From Clostridia bacterium (GTDB lineage Bacteria; Bacillota; Clostridia; Christensenellales; Borkfalkiaceae): DNA of 64,000 bases. The stretch is from contig JAFTPQ010000006.1 in assembly GCA_017463205.1 (NCBI GenBank), positions 1 to 64,000 on the forward strand, given 5' to 3'. Numbering within the stretch: position 1 is the first letter of the stretch; each line of letters begins with the position of its first letter. Positions 48,001 to 55,656 of this stretch are shown one piece after another. The translations under genes were made by a program, and so were the position numbers. The notes below the pieces were generated by a model, which had not been told where the DNA came from, searched no databases, and saw only the letters and a list, made by a program, of their open reading frames with translations.

Positions 48001-50065
48001 GGTTGAATCGAATCTCAATAAGACGTATATCGGTTTTGGTCTTTCGTATCACGTAGCGGGTGGCACATTTACAAATACAGTAGTTATCATGACAAACGCA
48101 AACGGAACTTTGGGTAGCGATAATCTTGCTTATGGTTATATTTATGCGCCGAATTCGGCTTGGGGGAACGGCGCCACCGAATTGGCAACGTTTACCAATT
48201 GTTACGTTATAACCAATTATAGTACGGATTCGGGTAAATACGGAAAAGGTACCGGTTACACTTATTTAACGGACGCAACGGCACTTGCGGCGATCAATAG
48301 CGTTGCTTATACGGGAACGACCTGCGCAAGCGTCGGCTTTACGGGCTTTAACGAATATTGGAACTTCCATTTCGACAAACCGTATTTCAAGAGCTACACC
48401 AAGACGTTTGTCAACGATCATGAAGACGAAATGGCGACGATCCCGACGAGTGTATATCAAGGAGACGTGGTGACGCTTCCCGAAATAAGCAGTGTGAAAT
48501 ATTCGGTGGATAACACGGATGTGGCGACGGTGGACGGCAACGTTTTGACGGTGACGACCGATTTGGAACAAGACGCTACGTTGACGTTGACGCTCGATCT
48601 TTCGGCGTACGGCGCGGACAACAGAACGTTTGAAATTGCCGTGAAGAAGATCGATTACGTGCGCGTGGAAGGCGAATATAAACACGTATTGTACACAGGT
48701 TTGACGGAAAACGGCGAACGTGTGGCAAACGAAGAAAACGTAACGGTGGAACTTGGGCTTGACAGTCTGCCCGAAAATTTGGTTTGGTCGATCGGCTCGA
48801 CGGAAGTGACCGAATACGTGACAGCGGATAAAAACGGCTTGACGTTCGACGCGCAGGCGGCAAATCTTTACGGCGGCGAATACCGTTTGGTGGGCAGAAA
48901 CGCCGATAAAAGTTATGCCATCGATATCCGTTTGAAGTTGGTGACGGCGGTCATCGATACGGCGGACGAATTGTTGAATTGGGAAAAATTCGGCGATAAG
49001 ACGGACAAAGAAACTTTCAATATGCAAGTACTTAGATACGACCCGAAAGACGGCGAAAAATACGTAACGGAAACGTTTGAACGTTACGTATTGCATGGAT
49101 CTTTCGAGTTGGGCGCAAACATCGATTTGACGGGCAAAGAAGTGAAAAACGGAATGTTGTTCCAAGCGAAAAGGGATACGAAATACGGCTTGGACGGCAC
49201 GTTTGACGGATGCGGTTATACGATCTACGGCGGCACGTATTATGAAGGCGGCTTATTCGGCGGAATTTCTGAAAACGGTACGTTGAAAAACATTGCGTTT
49301 ACGGCGGCGACCACCAAAACCAGCTCTCCGTACTACTATCAACAGATCGGTACGGTGGTGGCGCAAACGGTGAGCGGCACTCTTTCCAACGTTCTCGTCG
49401 ATTGCGTGGGCAGAGACGTGTCCCATAAGAATATAAAGGGCAACGCTTTGGAAGCGACGGTGGCGCAAGAAACCATCGGAGCGCACTTTGAAAACTGCGT
49501 ATTTTCGATACCGCTCTTGGCGGAAGGCGTTTGCGTGATCGCGGAGAAAGACGTGGGATTGCAGTCTACGTTCGACAACGTATACTGTATCGGCACCGAT
49601 CACGACGCATATCGCCGTGTGTTCTTTAACAGAACGGACGGGATCGACGGCGTGACCCTTCGCAAAGACGCCGACACTATGAATTATATGGATCTTGACG
49701 ATACGATATGGACGTTTGTGGACGATCAGGCGTATTTCAAGAGTTATATGGAAATGGTGTTGACGGAATCGGTGAAAGCCTTAAAAGCGTTGGATAAAAC
49801 GGTCGTGAAAGAAACGGCGGAAAAGATGGTGTTGCCGTCTGCGGGCGCAGCCGTTTATACGGTGAACGAAGACAGCGGCGCAACGATCGACGGAAACTTG
49901 CTGATTTTACCGAAAGGGATCACGGCGGACGTAACGTTGACGGTCACGTTGGATACATCACTGTATGGAGGCGAAACCGTAACGATCACGATCACCGTTC
50001 AAAACCGTAACAATGCGGCAGACGAAGACGGAACGGGTACGGTGACGGACGGCGCTTGGAAGTAA
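45092..50065 (+). CDS. Giant lipoprotein with Big-2 and beta-helix (GLUG-like) repeat modules
   Basis: 1657 residues from the ATG at 45092 (GGAGGAAA at 45081-45088). Lipobox FAAC (Cys25) is followed by a Ser-rich linker and Ig-like Big-2 domains (about 50-350). Then come three modules of 300-400 residues. Each opens with a line like LKTAEDLANIKTYG, continues with YDGYFELGANIDL, GFVGTFDGCGYTV and GLFG..G..G.IKNIAF (a right-handed beta-helix of GLUG type), and closes with an Ig-like stretch. The C-terminus ends in GTVTDGAWK with no anchor. The same modules make up the next large protein, so the two are paralogues. Probably a long surface adhesin or polysaccharide binder. Confidence 0.82.
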   Translation: MKNKKLIIALLSMTMCFGASVFAACNKGQTTSSSSSSSSEQTEYSVTMSDEQVTMKRFEQIVLTAALDGFSGEVEWSSSDESIATVESGVVTALGEGKVTITAKCGEEIGVCEVNVVASNIYPALELGRTDATLKVGDVLTVAPKIVFDKTEYALSAETTATSSAPDKVKAELTADGKIKVAIVGASETPVSITVSTVWRGVTLTKTLTVNVVYDVAISLSSTALTLSTFDDAGALNAYGIYRQQNLRADVYYNGELVQSPVVTWTTDDASVASVENGVVTAQSNGNANITAEWISPDGAKLHALCTVTVQIGQIALDGGYVYLNEEDGKAEVDVSEYLPNISGVTATDVTSESFSVGATVANGIVALDRTELVAGERTLALNYADQVVFNVKACVVSKVLKTAEDLANIKTYGIVTESKEEEKISEKPLYKLDGYFLLGNNIDLREYTEVIATDFEGNTAAENKVCDWGFVGTFNGQGYTVYGGNFGEGGIFGSLGVTAMVKNVAFIDATLQASGNLLAKISYGSLQNVLMDYKLAASNTIAELFSWVIGGRFENVVVYSPTEAKMDGQYSLSRYIPYNIAAYGGKDPTKFVNCTVFTDNKASNTGVCTNYLQAESVTEIATFAVGTTCKKAGLNSLDQTLWVTTGNQAYFASMSDFFIQYVDGIAETFPESMYAGDVISLPTKANVTYLVKNDCVTVEDGKLSIANDIEESFTMELYVCYDGVPVEAVEISVLKVKNVFVENVEKYVIYTGLDGAAPVANSKQFVLELPQEAALADMEWTANGKNITHATSLNGNTLTIHAIDAGVVGTLKLVGVAGEGDDITVVRIDALFVSAVLKTAAELAAWETFAIKETGSCAEQEAVRYDGYFELGANIDLGTTVMNRRHALGSSDIPNNKQYEWGFVGTFDGCGYTVINGVYGDGVSYAGGLFGLVGKGAVIKNIAFKDTLVNSYAAVLAQSLYYATVENVLVESNLNKTYIGFGLSYHVAGGTFTNTVVIMTNANGTLGSDNLAYGYIYAPNSAWGNGATELATFTNCYVITNYSTDSGKYGKGTGYTYLTDATALAAINSVAYTGTTCASVGFTGFNEYWNFHFDKPYFKSYTKTFVNDHEDEMATIPTSVYQGDVVTLPEISSVKYSVDNTDVATVDGNVLTVTTDLEQDATLTLTLDLSAYGADNRTFEIAVKKIDYVRVEGEYKHVLYTGLTENGERVANEENVTVELGLDSLPENLVWSIGSTEVTEYVTADKNGLTFDAQAANLYGGEYRLVGRNADKSYAIDIRLKLVTAVIDTADELLNWEKFGDKTDKETFNMQVLRYDPKDGEKYVTETFERYVLHGSFELGANIDLTGKEVKNGMLFQAKRDTKYGLDGTFDGCGYTIYGGTYYEGGLFGGISENGTLKNIAFTAATTKTSSPYYYQQIGTVVAQTVSGTLSNVLVDCVGRDVSHKNIKGNALEATVAQETIGAHFENCVFSIPLLAEGVCVIAEKDVGLQSTFDNVYCIGTDHDAYRRVFFNRTDGIDGVTLRKDADTMNYMDLDDTIWTFVDDQAYFKSYMEMVLTESVKALKALDKTVVKETAEKMVLPSAGAAVYTVNEDSGATIDGNLLILPKGITADVTLTVTLDTSLYGGETVTITITVQNRNNAADEDGTGTVTDGAWK

Positions 50066-50112
50066 ACGCCGAAAAACAAAAATCATATCATTTGGTAAAC
50101 TTTTAAAACTTT

Positions 50113-50169
50113 CTCTCGTCGAAAAATCCGAAAAAAAACGAAAACGATCGGAAAAATATACGGCGAGAG
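50113..50169 (+). other. Two-part hairpin in the leader of the first small peptide gene
   Basis: CTCTCGTCG (50113-50121) pairs with CGGCGAGAG (50161-50169) with one G-T pair. Inside, TCCGA (50127) pairs with TCGGA (50148). There is no T run, so it is more likely an mRNA processing or stability element than a terminator. Confidence 0.45.
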
Positions 50170-50212
50170 AGGGTAAATAAAATAGAAAATCTTAAATAAG
50201 GAGGATTTTTAC

Positions 50213-50341
50213 ATGTATCAATCACCCAAACTTGAGATCATGAAGTTTTTTGAAAGCGACGTGATCCGAACCAGCAACGACGGTCTTGACGCGGATAACA
50301 CGGTTACGCAGACGGACGGCGTTTGGCAAACCAACGGATAA
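50213..50341 (+). CDS. 42-residue peptide with YQ...DVI.TS motif
   Basis: ATG at 50213 with AAGGAGGA upstream, ending 16 bases before the next large gene. The peptide starts MYQSPKLEIMKFFESDVIRT, then S and an Asp/Gly/Thr-rich tail ending DGVWQTNG. Over the first part it aligns without gaps to the 44-residue peptide at 55500, with 9 of 20 positions identical (Y, Q, L, I, D, V, I, T, S). No signal peptide is present. Both peptides sit directly before a secreted protein with the same N-terminal domain. This could be a precursor of a modified peptide, a cytoplasmic partner or a regulatory leader. I do not know a described function. Confidence 0.75.
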   Translation: MYQSPKLEIMKFFESDVIRTSNDGLDADNTVTQTDGVWQTNG

Positions 50342-50357
50342 GAAGGAGGAAACAAAG

Positions 50358-53300
50358 ATGAAAAGAAAGATGAAGAACGGCTTGTTGCTTACGCATGCGA
50401 CGCTTGCGATCGGCGCGTCGGCAGGCGCAGTGGCAACCAACTATGCTTCGGCAGAAACGACGATCGCCGACAAAACGATCACGTTTGAAGCAGGCGCGTC
50501 TGTACGTACCAAGCAAAATGCAGACGGATCGTACAGCGCAGGTATTCGTTTTACGGCGAATTTCAGCGCGGACATTTACAACGCAGTTGCGGCAAACAAC
50601 GCAACGGCAGGTATGGTGCTTGTACCGAAAACGGTGCTTGACAGCGTGGAAACGGCGGAAGCAGACGATTACATTGCAAAGATCATTGCAGAATATCAAG
50701 GCAAGACCTATGAAAACATCACCGTAGAATTTTCCGCAAGCCAATTTACGGAAAACAACGGCGCATATCTTGCCAAAGGCGCGATCATCGACTTGTTAGA
50801 CGCAAACTTGGAATACGAATATCAAGCAGTGGCATACGTATACACCAAAGCGGACAGATCGGACATCACGTACGCCGTGAACGCGGACGACAACGCGCGT
50901 AGCATTTTGCAAGTGGCGGAAATGGCGTTGGAAGACGCCGATTTGACGGGCGACAACAGAAAAGCAGTGCTTGGTATGACGGCGAACGTTACGGCTCGTC
51001 TTAAAACGGCGGGCGCGGAAAAAACGTACGTACAACTTCCCGCAACGACGGTGGAAGCAGGCGTAGACCTTTCGAAATACGTAGCAAACCCCGTAACGGC
51101 AGTGAAATTGAACGGCGCAGACGCAACGCTTGGCGAAAATAACGTGCTTGCATTGTCGGTTGCAGGTGAAAACACCGTAACGTTGACGTATGAAAACGGC
51201 GCGACGCTGACGTTGAAAGTGTTGGCGACGACAAAGACGGAAATCAACGTGGAAGGCGTGACGAAGTATCAACTGTACACGGGCATGGAGAACGGCGAAC
51301 GCGTAGCCAACGCGGCGGCATTGACGATCGACGCAGGTGAAACGCTTCCCACGGGCGAATGGACGTGGACGGTAGGCGGAACAACCGTATCGGCGACGGT
51401 TAGCGGCAGTCAAGTGACATTTGCCGATTTAACGGGCGTTGTCGGCGGTGAACAAGCAGTGGTCGGTACAATGACGGCAGACGGCGTGACGACGACGGTG
51501 AATGCGAAAGCGTTGCTTGTCAACAAGGTCATCACGACGGCGGAAGATTTCGCCAATATCAAGGCGTATGGCGATATTTCCGACGAACGTACGTATAAAG
51601 ATAAGCCTCAATACAAATTTGACGGTTATTTCGAATTGGGCGCAAACGTTGATTTGACGGGCTACACGTTGGCAACGACGTTTACGACCGATACAGAGGA
51701 TTGCCCTACCAATAAACAGAACGAATACGGCTTTATCGGTACGTTGGACGGTTGCGGTTATACAGTGTCCGGCGGTACGTATGGCGTAGGCGGTTTGTTT
51801 GGCGGCGTTGGCAGCGTAGGGTTGATTAAAAACATTGCGTTTGTAGGCGCAACATTACAAGACACAGCGCATATCTTTGCAAGCATATTCTACGGTCAAT
51901 TGGAAAACGTGTTGATCGATTATACACTTGGCGTTTCTCTTGGTTATGCGATTTCAAGTTGGATTATCAACGCGAAATTAACCAACGTTGTGGTGTATTC
52001 GCCAGCAGCGGCAAAGATCGACGGACAACATGCATACGCACACTATATTCCTTATAAGATTAGCACATACGGCAATTTGGATCCTGCAACGTTTACCAAT
52101 TGTTATGCATTTACCAACAATACACACGGGAATAAAGTGTGTTCAGACTATCTTGCGGCTACTACAACAACCGATGTGAAAGTGTACACATTGGGCACGG
52201 CGTCTTCCGTGATCACGGGGCTTTCCGACGATATGTGGAATCTTAATTTGGGTAGAGCATATTTCAACAACTATGTAAAAGAATTAGCGGCGGGATACGC
52301 AGAAGAACTTGCGGCGGTTCCTACGATGGCAACCGAAGGCGAAGTAATCACGCTTCCCGAAATTCCTTACGTAACCTATACGGTGGAAGGAAACGCAACG
52401 TTGAACGGCAACGTGCTCACCGTTTCCAATGCATTGGAAGCAGATTGCAACGTTGTTGTAACGGCAGACTTCTCTGCATACGGCGTGGTAAATAAGACGG
52501 TGACGATCGCAGTGAAAAACACGGACAACATCGTTGTGAACGCAGACAAATACGAAGTGTATAAAACAGGCGCGGCTTCTGCTTTGGAAGTGACGCTCGA
52601 TAAAGCGATTACGAAAGAATTGACGTGGACGGCAAACAGCGCAGCTTGCGCGGCTGTGACGCTTGACGGCAACAAAGTGACGGTGGACGCGGTAAGCGGC
52701 AAATTGAGCGGTCAACAAAAATTGGTCGGTACGTCGGCAGACGGTTTGACGGTGGTGGAAATCAACGTTTTGCTTGTCAATAAGATCATCACGACGGCGG
52801 AAGAATTGTTTGGCTGGAGAGATTATGCATACACCACGACGGGTACGATTAGCGACGTTGAACTTACAAGATTTGATGGATATTTCGAATTGGGCAACAA
52901 TATTGATTGTACAGGTAAAGCGGTTTATCAATCATCTGATGGGGCAACTCAAAATGCAGAATACGCGAAATATGGTTTCTGCGCAGTTTTGGACGGCAAG
53001 GGTTATACGGTTATCAATGCAACGTTTGGTAAAAACGGTTTGTTTGGTTGGGTAGGCAGTGACGGTGTGATTAAAAATATTGCATTTGCAAACACTTCAT
53101 TAACCAGTGAAACAACGGTGAATACTTGCGTTATCGCTAGCTATTTGTGGGGCGAATTAAATAATGTATTGATTGAAATAAACAGTAGAACAGGCAACGT
53201 TTACGGACAAGGTATTGCGCAATTTATCGGTGGTGCAACTTTGAAAAACGTAGTTTGTTATGCTGCGGCGAATTTCTCGGGAAATCCTCATGCAGCGTTT

Positions 53301-54806
53301 GCTGTATACGCACCTAAAGTTTCGTACGGATCGACGGGGGCTACGACCTTTGAAAACTGCTATGCGTTTACAAATCAAACGGACGGCGATGCAAAAGGAA
53401 CGATTATGTCGTTTTTGTCAACGGGACAAACTGCAAGCGGTATCAGCATTTATTCCTTAAATACTGCTCCTACGGTTATGACAGGTTTCTCTAATGATAT
53501 TTGGAATTTTAACCTCGATAGAGCATATTTCAACAGCTATGTAAAAGAATTGGCAACCCAATACGATGACGAAATTGCGGCTGTTCCCACTGAAGTGAAA
53601 GAAACGGCGGAAACGATTGCGCTTCCCGCAGTGCCTTATGCAACTTGGTCGTTGACAGGTTCGGAAAATATCACCGTTTCGGGCAATACGGTGGTTATCC
53701 CTCAAACGTTGACAGCAGACGAAACTGTTACGCTTACGTTGGATATGTCCGCTTACGGCGTAGCAAACAAGACGGTGACGATCACGGTGAAAAACGTGGA
53801 AGTGGTTATCGTCAACGCCGATTATGAACATTATAACAACGAAGCAGATTTCACTGTAAACGTTGGTAACGTTCCCGAAGGCGTAACGTACACGGTGACG
53901 GATAACGCAGGGGCAACGTATGACGCAGGAACGTTCTTCACGTTGGCAGACGGCGTGATGACGGTTGCGAAAGACAAGTATGGTTATTACGAAATCGTGG
54001 GCGTAAACGCAGATGAAACCTATTCGATCAAAGTGGTGGTGCGCAACGCAACCAAAATTTTGAAGACGGTGGAAGATATCCAAAACATGAAAGGATATTC
54101 GACGGTTGTTTATTATACGCAAGCAAACGGCACGGTCTCTGAAACGGAAACGGCATCGTACAGCTATGACGGATATTTCTTGCTTGGCAACAATATCGAT
54201 TTGGGTACGAGTGCAGTTGGGCTTTCTAATACCGTAGGATACGATCTTGCTTTGGGCTTTATCGGTACGTTTGATGGGCTTGGTTATACGCTGATTGGCG
54301 GCGAATATACCAATATGTTCGGTGCAGTTGGCGGAAACGGTACGGTGAAAAACGTTGCTTTTGTAAACGCTGCGGTTGTTTCGGGCGGCGTAATAGGTAA
54401 TTTTTACGGTACGATGAAAAATGTATTGATCGATTATAGCTTGAAAGGTAGCCTTGGTGCGGGTATCGGCGGTTGGATCGGAAATGCAACGTTAGAAAAC
54501 GTAGTGGTGTACTCGCCTGCAAATGCTACGGGTGATGGGCAATATGCATATGCAACTTATATTCCTTATACGCATCCGGATTACGGCAATTTCCCCGTGT
54601 CTACGTTTACCAATTGTTATGCGTTTACCAACAATACAGTAGGTTATGGTGTATGTTGCAAGCTGTTTGGTAACACGGCAAACAATGTAGAAGATATTAA
54701 GGTTAATGCATTGGGAACTGCGACGTCGGTTATCAGTGGAGTTTCGTCCTATTGGAATCTTAACGGCGCGCGCGCAAGATTTAATTCGTACACGACCATC
54801 GCATAA
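50358..54806 (+). CDS. Giant secreted protein: GASVR...GIRF domain plus beta-helix repeat modules
   Basis: 1482 residues from the ATG at 50358 (AAGGAGGA at 50343-50350); an upstream in-frame start overlaps the small peptide gene and has no support. A signal peptide (about 1-35) is followed by a domain (about 45-220) with FEAGASVRTKQ, GIRFTANF and a V-P-VL segment, ending in RSILQVAEMAL, shared with the protein at 55657. Three modules follow of the same kind as in the 45092 protein (YDGYF or FDGYFELG, GFIGTLDGCGYTV, GLFG..G..G.IKNIAF, then RAYFN.YVKELA.....E.AAVPT). No anchor or LPXTG. The modules are very similar to each other at DNA level, so recombination between them is possible. Confidence 0.8.
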   Translation: MKRKMKNGLLLTHATLAIGASAGAVATNYASAETTIADKTITFEAGASVRTKQNADGSYSAGIRFTANFSADIYNAVAANNATAGMVLVPKTVLDSVETAEADDYIAKIIAEYQGKTYENITVEFSASQFTENNGAYLAKGAIIDLLDANLEYEYQAVAYVYTKADRSDITYAVNADDNARSILQVAEMALEDADLTGDNRKAVLGMTANVTARLKTAGAEKTYVQLPATTVEAGVDLSKYVANPVTAVKLNGADATLGENNVLALSVAGENTVTLTYENGATLTLKVLATTKTEINVEGVTKYQLYTGMENGERVANAAALTIDAGETLPTGEWTWTVGGTTVSATVSGSQVTFADLTGVVGGEQAVVGTMTADGVTTTVNAKALLVNKVITTAEDFANIKAYGDISDERTYKDKPQYKFDGYFELGANVDLTGYTLATTFTTDTEDCPTNKQNEYGFIGTLDGCGYTVSGGTYGVGGLFGGVGSVGLIKNIAFVGATLQDTAHIFASIFYGQLENVLIDYTLGVSLGYAISSWIINAKLTNVVVYSPAAAKIDGQHAYAHYIPYKISTYGNLDPATFTNCYAFTNNTHGNKVCSDYLAATTTTDVKVYTLGTASSVITGLSDDMWNLNLGRAYFNNYVKELAAGYAEELAAVPTMATEGEVITLPEIPYVTYTVEGNATLNGNVLTVSNALEADCNVVVTADFSAYGVVNKTVTIAVKNTDNIVVNADKYEVYKTGAASALEVTLDKAITKELTWTANSAACAAVTLDGNKVTVDAVSGKLSGQQKLVGTSADGLTVVEINVLLVNKIITTAEELFGWRDYAYTTTGTISDVELTRFDGYFELGNNIDCTGKAVYQSSDGATQNAEYAKYGFCAVLDGKGYTVINATFGKNGLFGWVGSDGVIKNIAFANTSLTSETTVNTCVIASYLWGELNNVLIEINSRTGNVYGQGIAQFIGGATLKNVVCYAAANFSGNPHAAFAVYAPKVSYGSTGATTFENCYAFTNQTDGDAKGTIMSFLSTGQTASGISIYSLNTAPTVMTGFSNDIWNFNLDRAYFNSYVKELATQYDDEIAAVPTEVKETAETIALPAVPYATWSLTGSENITVSGNTVVIPQTLTADETVTLTLDMSAYGVANKTVTITVKNVEVVIVNADYEHYNNEADFTVNVGNVPEGVTYTVTDNAGATYDAGTFFTLADGVMTVAKDKYGYYEIVGVNADETYSIKVVVRNATKILKTVEDIQNMKGYSTVVYYTQANGTVSETETASYSYDGYFLLGNNIDLGTSAVGLSNTVGYDLALGFIGTFDGLGYTLIGGEYTNMFGAVGGNGTVKNVAFVNAAVVSGGVIGNFYGTMKNVLIDYSLKGSLGAGIGGWIGNATLENVVVYSPANATGDGQYAYATYIPYTHPDYGNFPVSTFTNCYAFTNNTVGYGVCCKLFGNTANNVEDIKVNALGTATSVISGVSSYWNLNGARARFNSYTTIA

Positions 54807-54866
54807 CGTAATGGGCGTGGAGATATTGCAATGATAGGTTCTGTTTTGTAAAACGGAATCGGGCGG

Positions 54867-54898
54867 AAAGCCTTCCCTTCATCGGGAGGGCTTTCTTT
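54867..54898 (+). terminator. Terminator of the first peptide/surface protein operon
   Basis: AAAGCC.TCCC pairs with GGGA.GGCTTT around a 6-base loop, followed by T-rich sequence, 60 bases after the stop. Confidence 0.8.
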
Positions 54899-54910
54899 GT
54901 GCGGGGACTT

Positions 54911-55272
54911 TGTGGCGAGTGAAGTTTTGCCTGACGGCAAAGTTGTGGCTGGATTTATAATGAGCAACGACAAGCGTTGCCATAACTGCTTCGCAGTAGG
55001 GCGCAAGCAAAGCTTGCTTAACTTGGGCTTTACTTTCGTGGGCTCTGCCCACACCCGCAAGAAACTGAGTTTCTTGACTTCCTATCGGGCAACGACAAGG
55101 TTATTAATATCAATAAAGAAAGATAGAAAGATATAATCCAACGGAACGTTGGCTACCCACACCCGTAAGGGACAATGCCTCTTAACCCCTTATTGGGCAA
55201 CGACAAAGTTACAAGTTTCAGTAACGAAAGATAGAAAGATGTGATCCAACGGAACGTTGGCGGAACGTTGGT
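54911..55272 (+). repeat. Hairpin-rich composite intergenic repeat, cluster B
   Basis: Same parts in the same order and strand as cluster A at 33.4-33.8 kb: a remnant of the 21-bp array with one full unit GTGAAGTTTTGCC...GGCAAA (54919-54941), the hairpins CTGC/GCAG, GCAAGC/GCTTGC, GTGGGC/GCCCAC and AAGAAACT/AGTTTCTT, and two copies of the unit of about 53 bases ending CCAACGGAACGTTGG (55100-55152 and 55208-55260). The stretch of about 110 bases through the hairpins is close to nine-tenths identical between clusters. No gene is present. Confidence 0.85.
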
Positions 55273-55307
55273 CGGAAAAATTTTTTTCGGAAATTTTCTA
55301 AAAAGTA

Positions 55308-55392
55308 TTGACAAATATAAAAAAGCATGTTATAATAAGAAAAAGTTGTTTCAGCTTTTTTTATTATCGCCAAATTTGGAAACGTTTCCAAA
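55308..55392 (+). promoter_or_regulatory. Strong promoter, start-site hairpin and 18-bp palindromic operator
   Basis: TTGACA (55308-55313) and TATAAT (55331-55336) with the ideal 17-base spacer. Near the start of transcription AAAAGTTG pairs with CAGCTTTT followed by T, an attenuator-like hairpin. TTTGGAAACGTTTCCAAA at 55375-55392 is a perfect palindrome with the central CG of LacI/CcpA-type operators, placed downstream of the start where a repressor could act as a roadblock. The LacI gene at 62724 is the natural candidate, CcpA the alternative. Confidence 0.8.
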
Positions 55393-55499
55393 CCAAAAAA
55401 CGGACGATTTCGACGTTTTTTGCCTCAAAAACGGTAATTTTCGTCTTTTAGGCGAAAGATAAAAATAATCGAACCCAAAGGGGATCAGGAGGAGTATTT

Positions 55500-55634
55500 A
55501 TGCAAAAATCAGCAACGTATCAAGCGCTCGAATTGCGGATTTTGACGCTTGAACAAGCAGACGTTATTACAACGTCGGGAACGGAAACGCCAACGGAAAT
55601 CGATTTCGATAAAGGCGTAAAAGACTTTTTCTAA
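55500..55634 (+). CDS. 44-residue peptide with YQ...DVI.TS motif
   Basis: ATG at 55500 with CAGGAGGAG before it. The peptide begins MQKSATYQALELRILTLEQ and continues with ADVITTS, then an acidic Thr/Glu/Asp tail ending KGVKDFF. Homologous to the 42-residue peptide at 50213. No signal peptide. It is the first gene after the palindromic operator and lies 22 bases before the large secreted protein, so it is made under the same sugar control. It is too short for most gene finders and would easily be missed. Confidence 0.75.
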   Translation: MQKSATYQALELRILTLEQADVITTSGTETPTEIDFDKGVKDFF

Positions 55635-55656
55635 GGACAGGTGAGGAGGAATGGTT

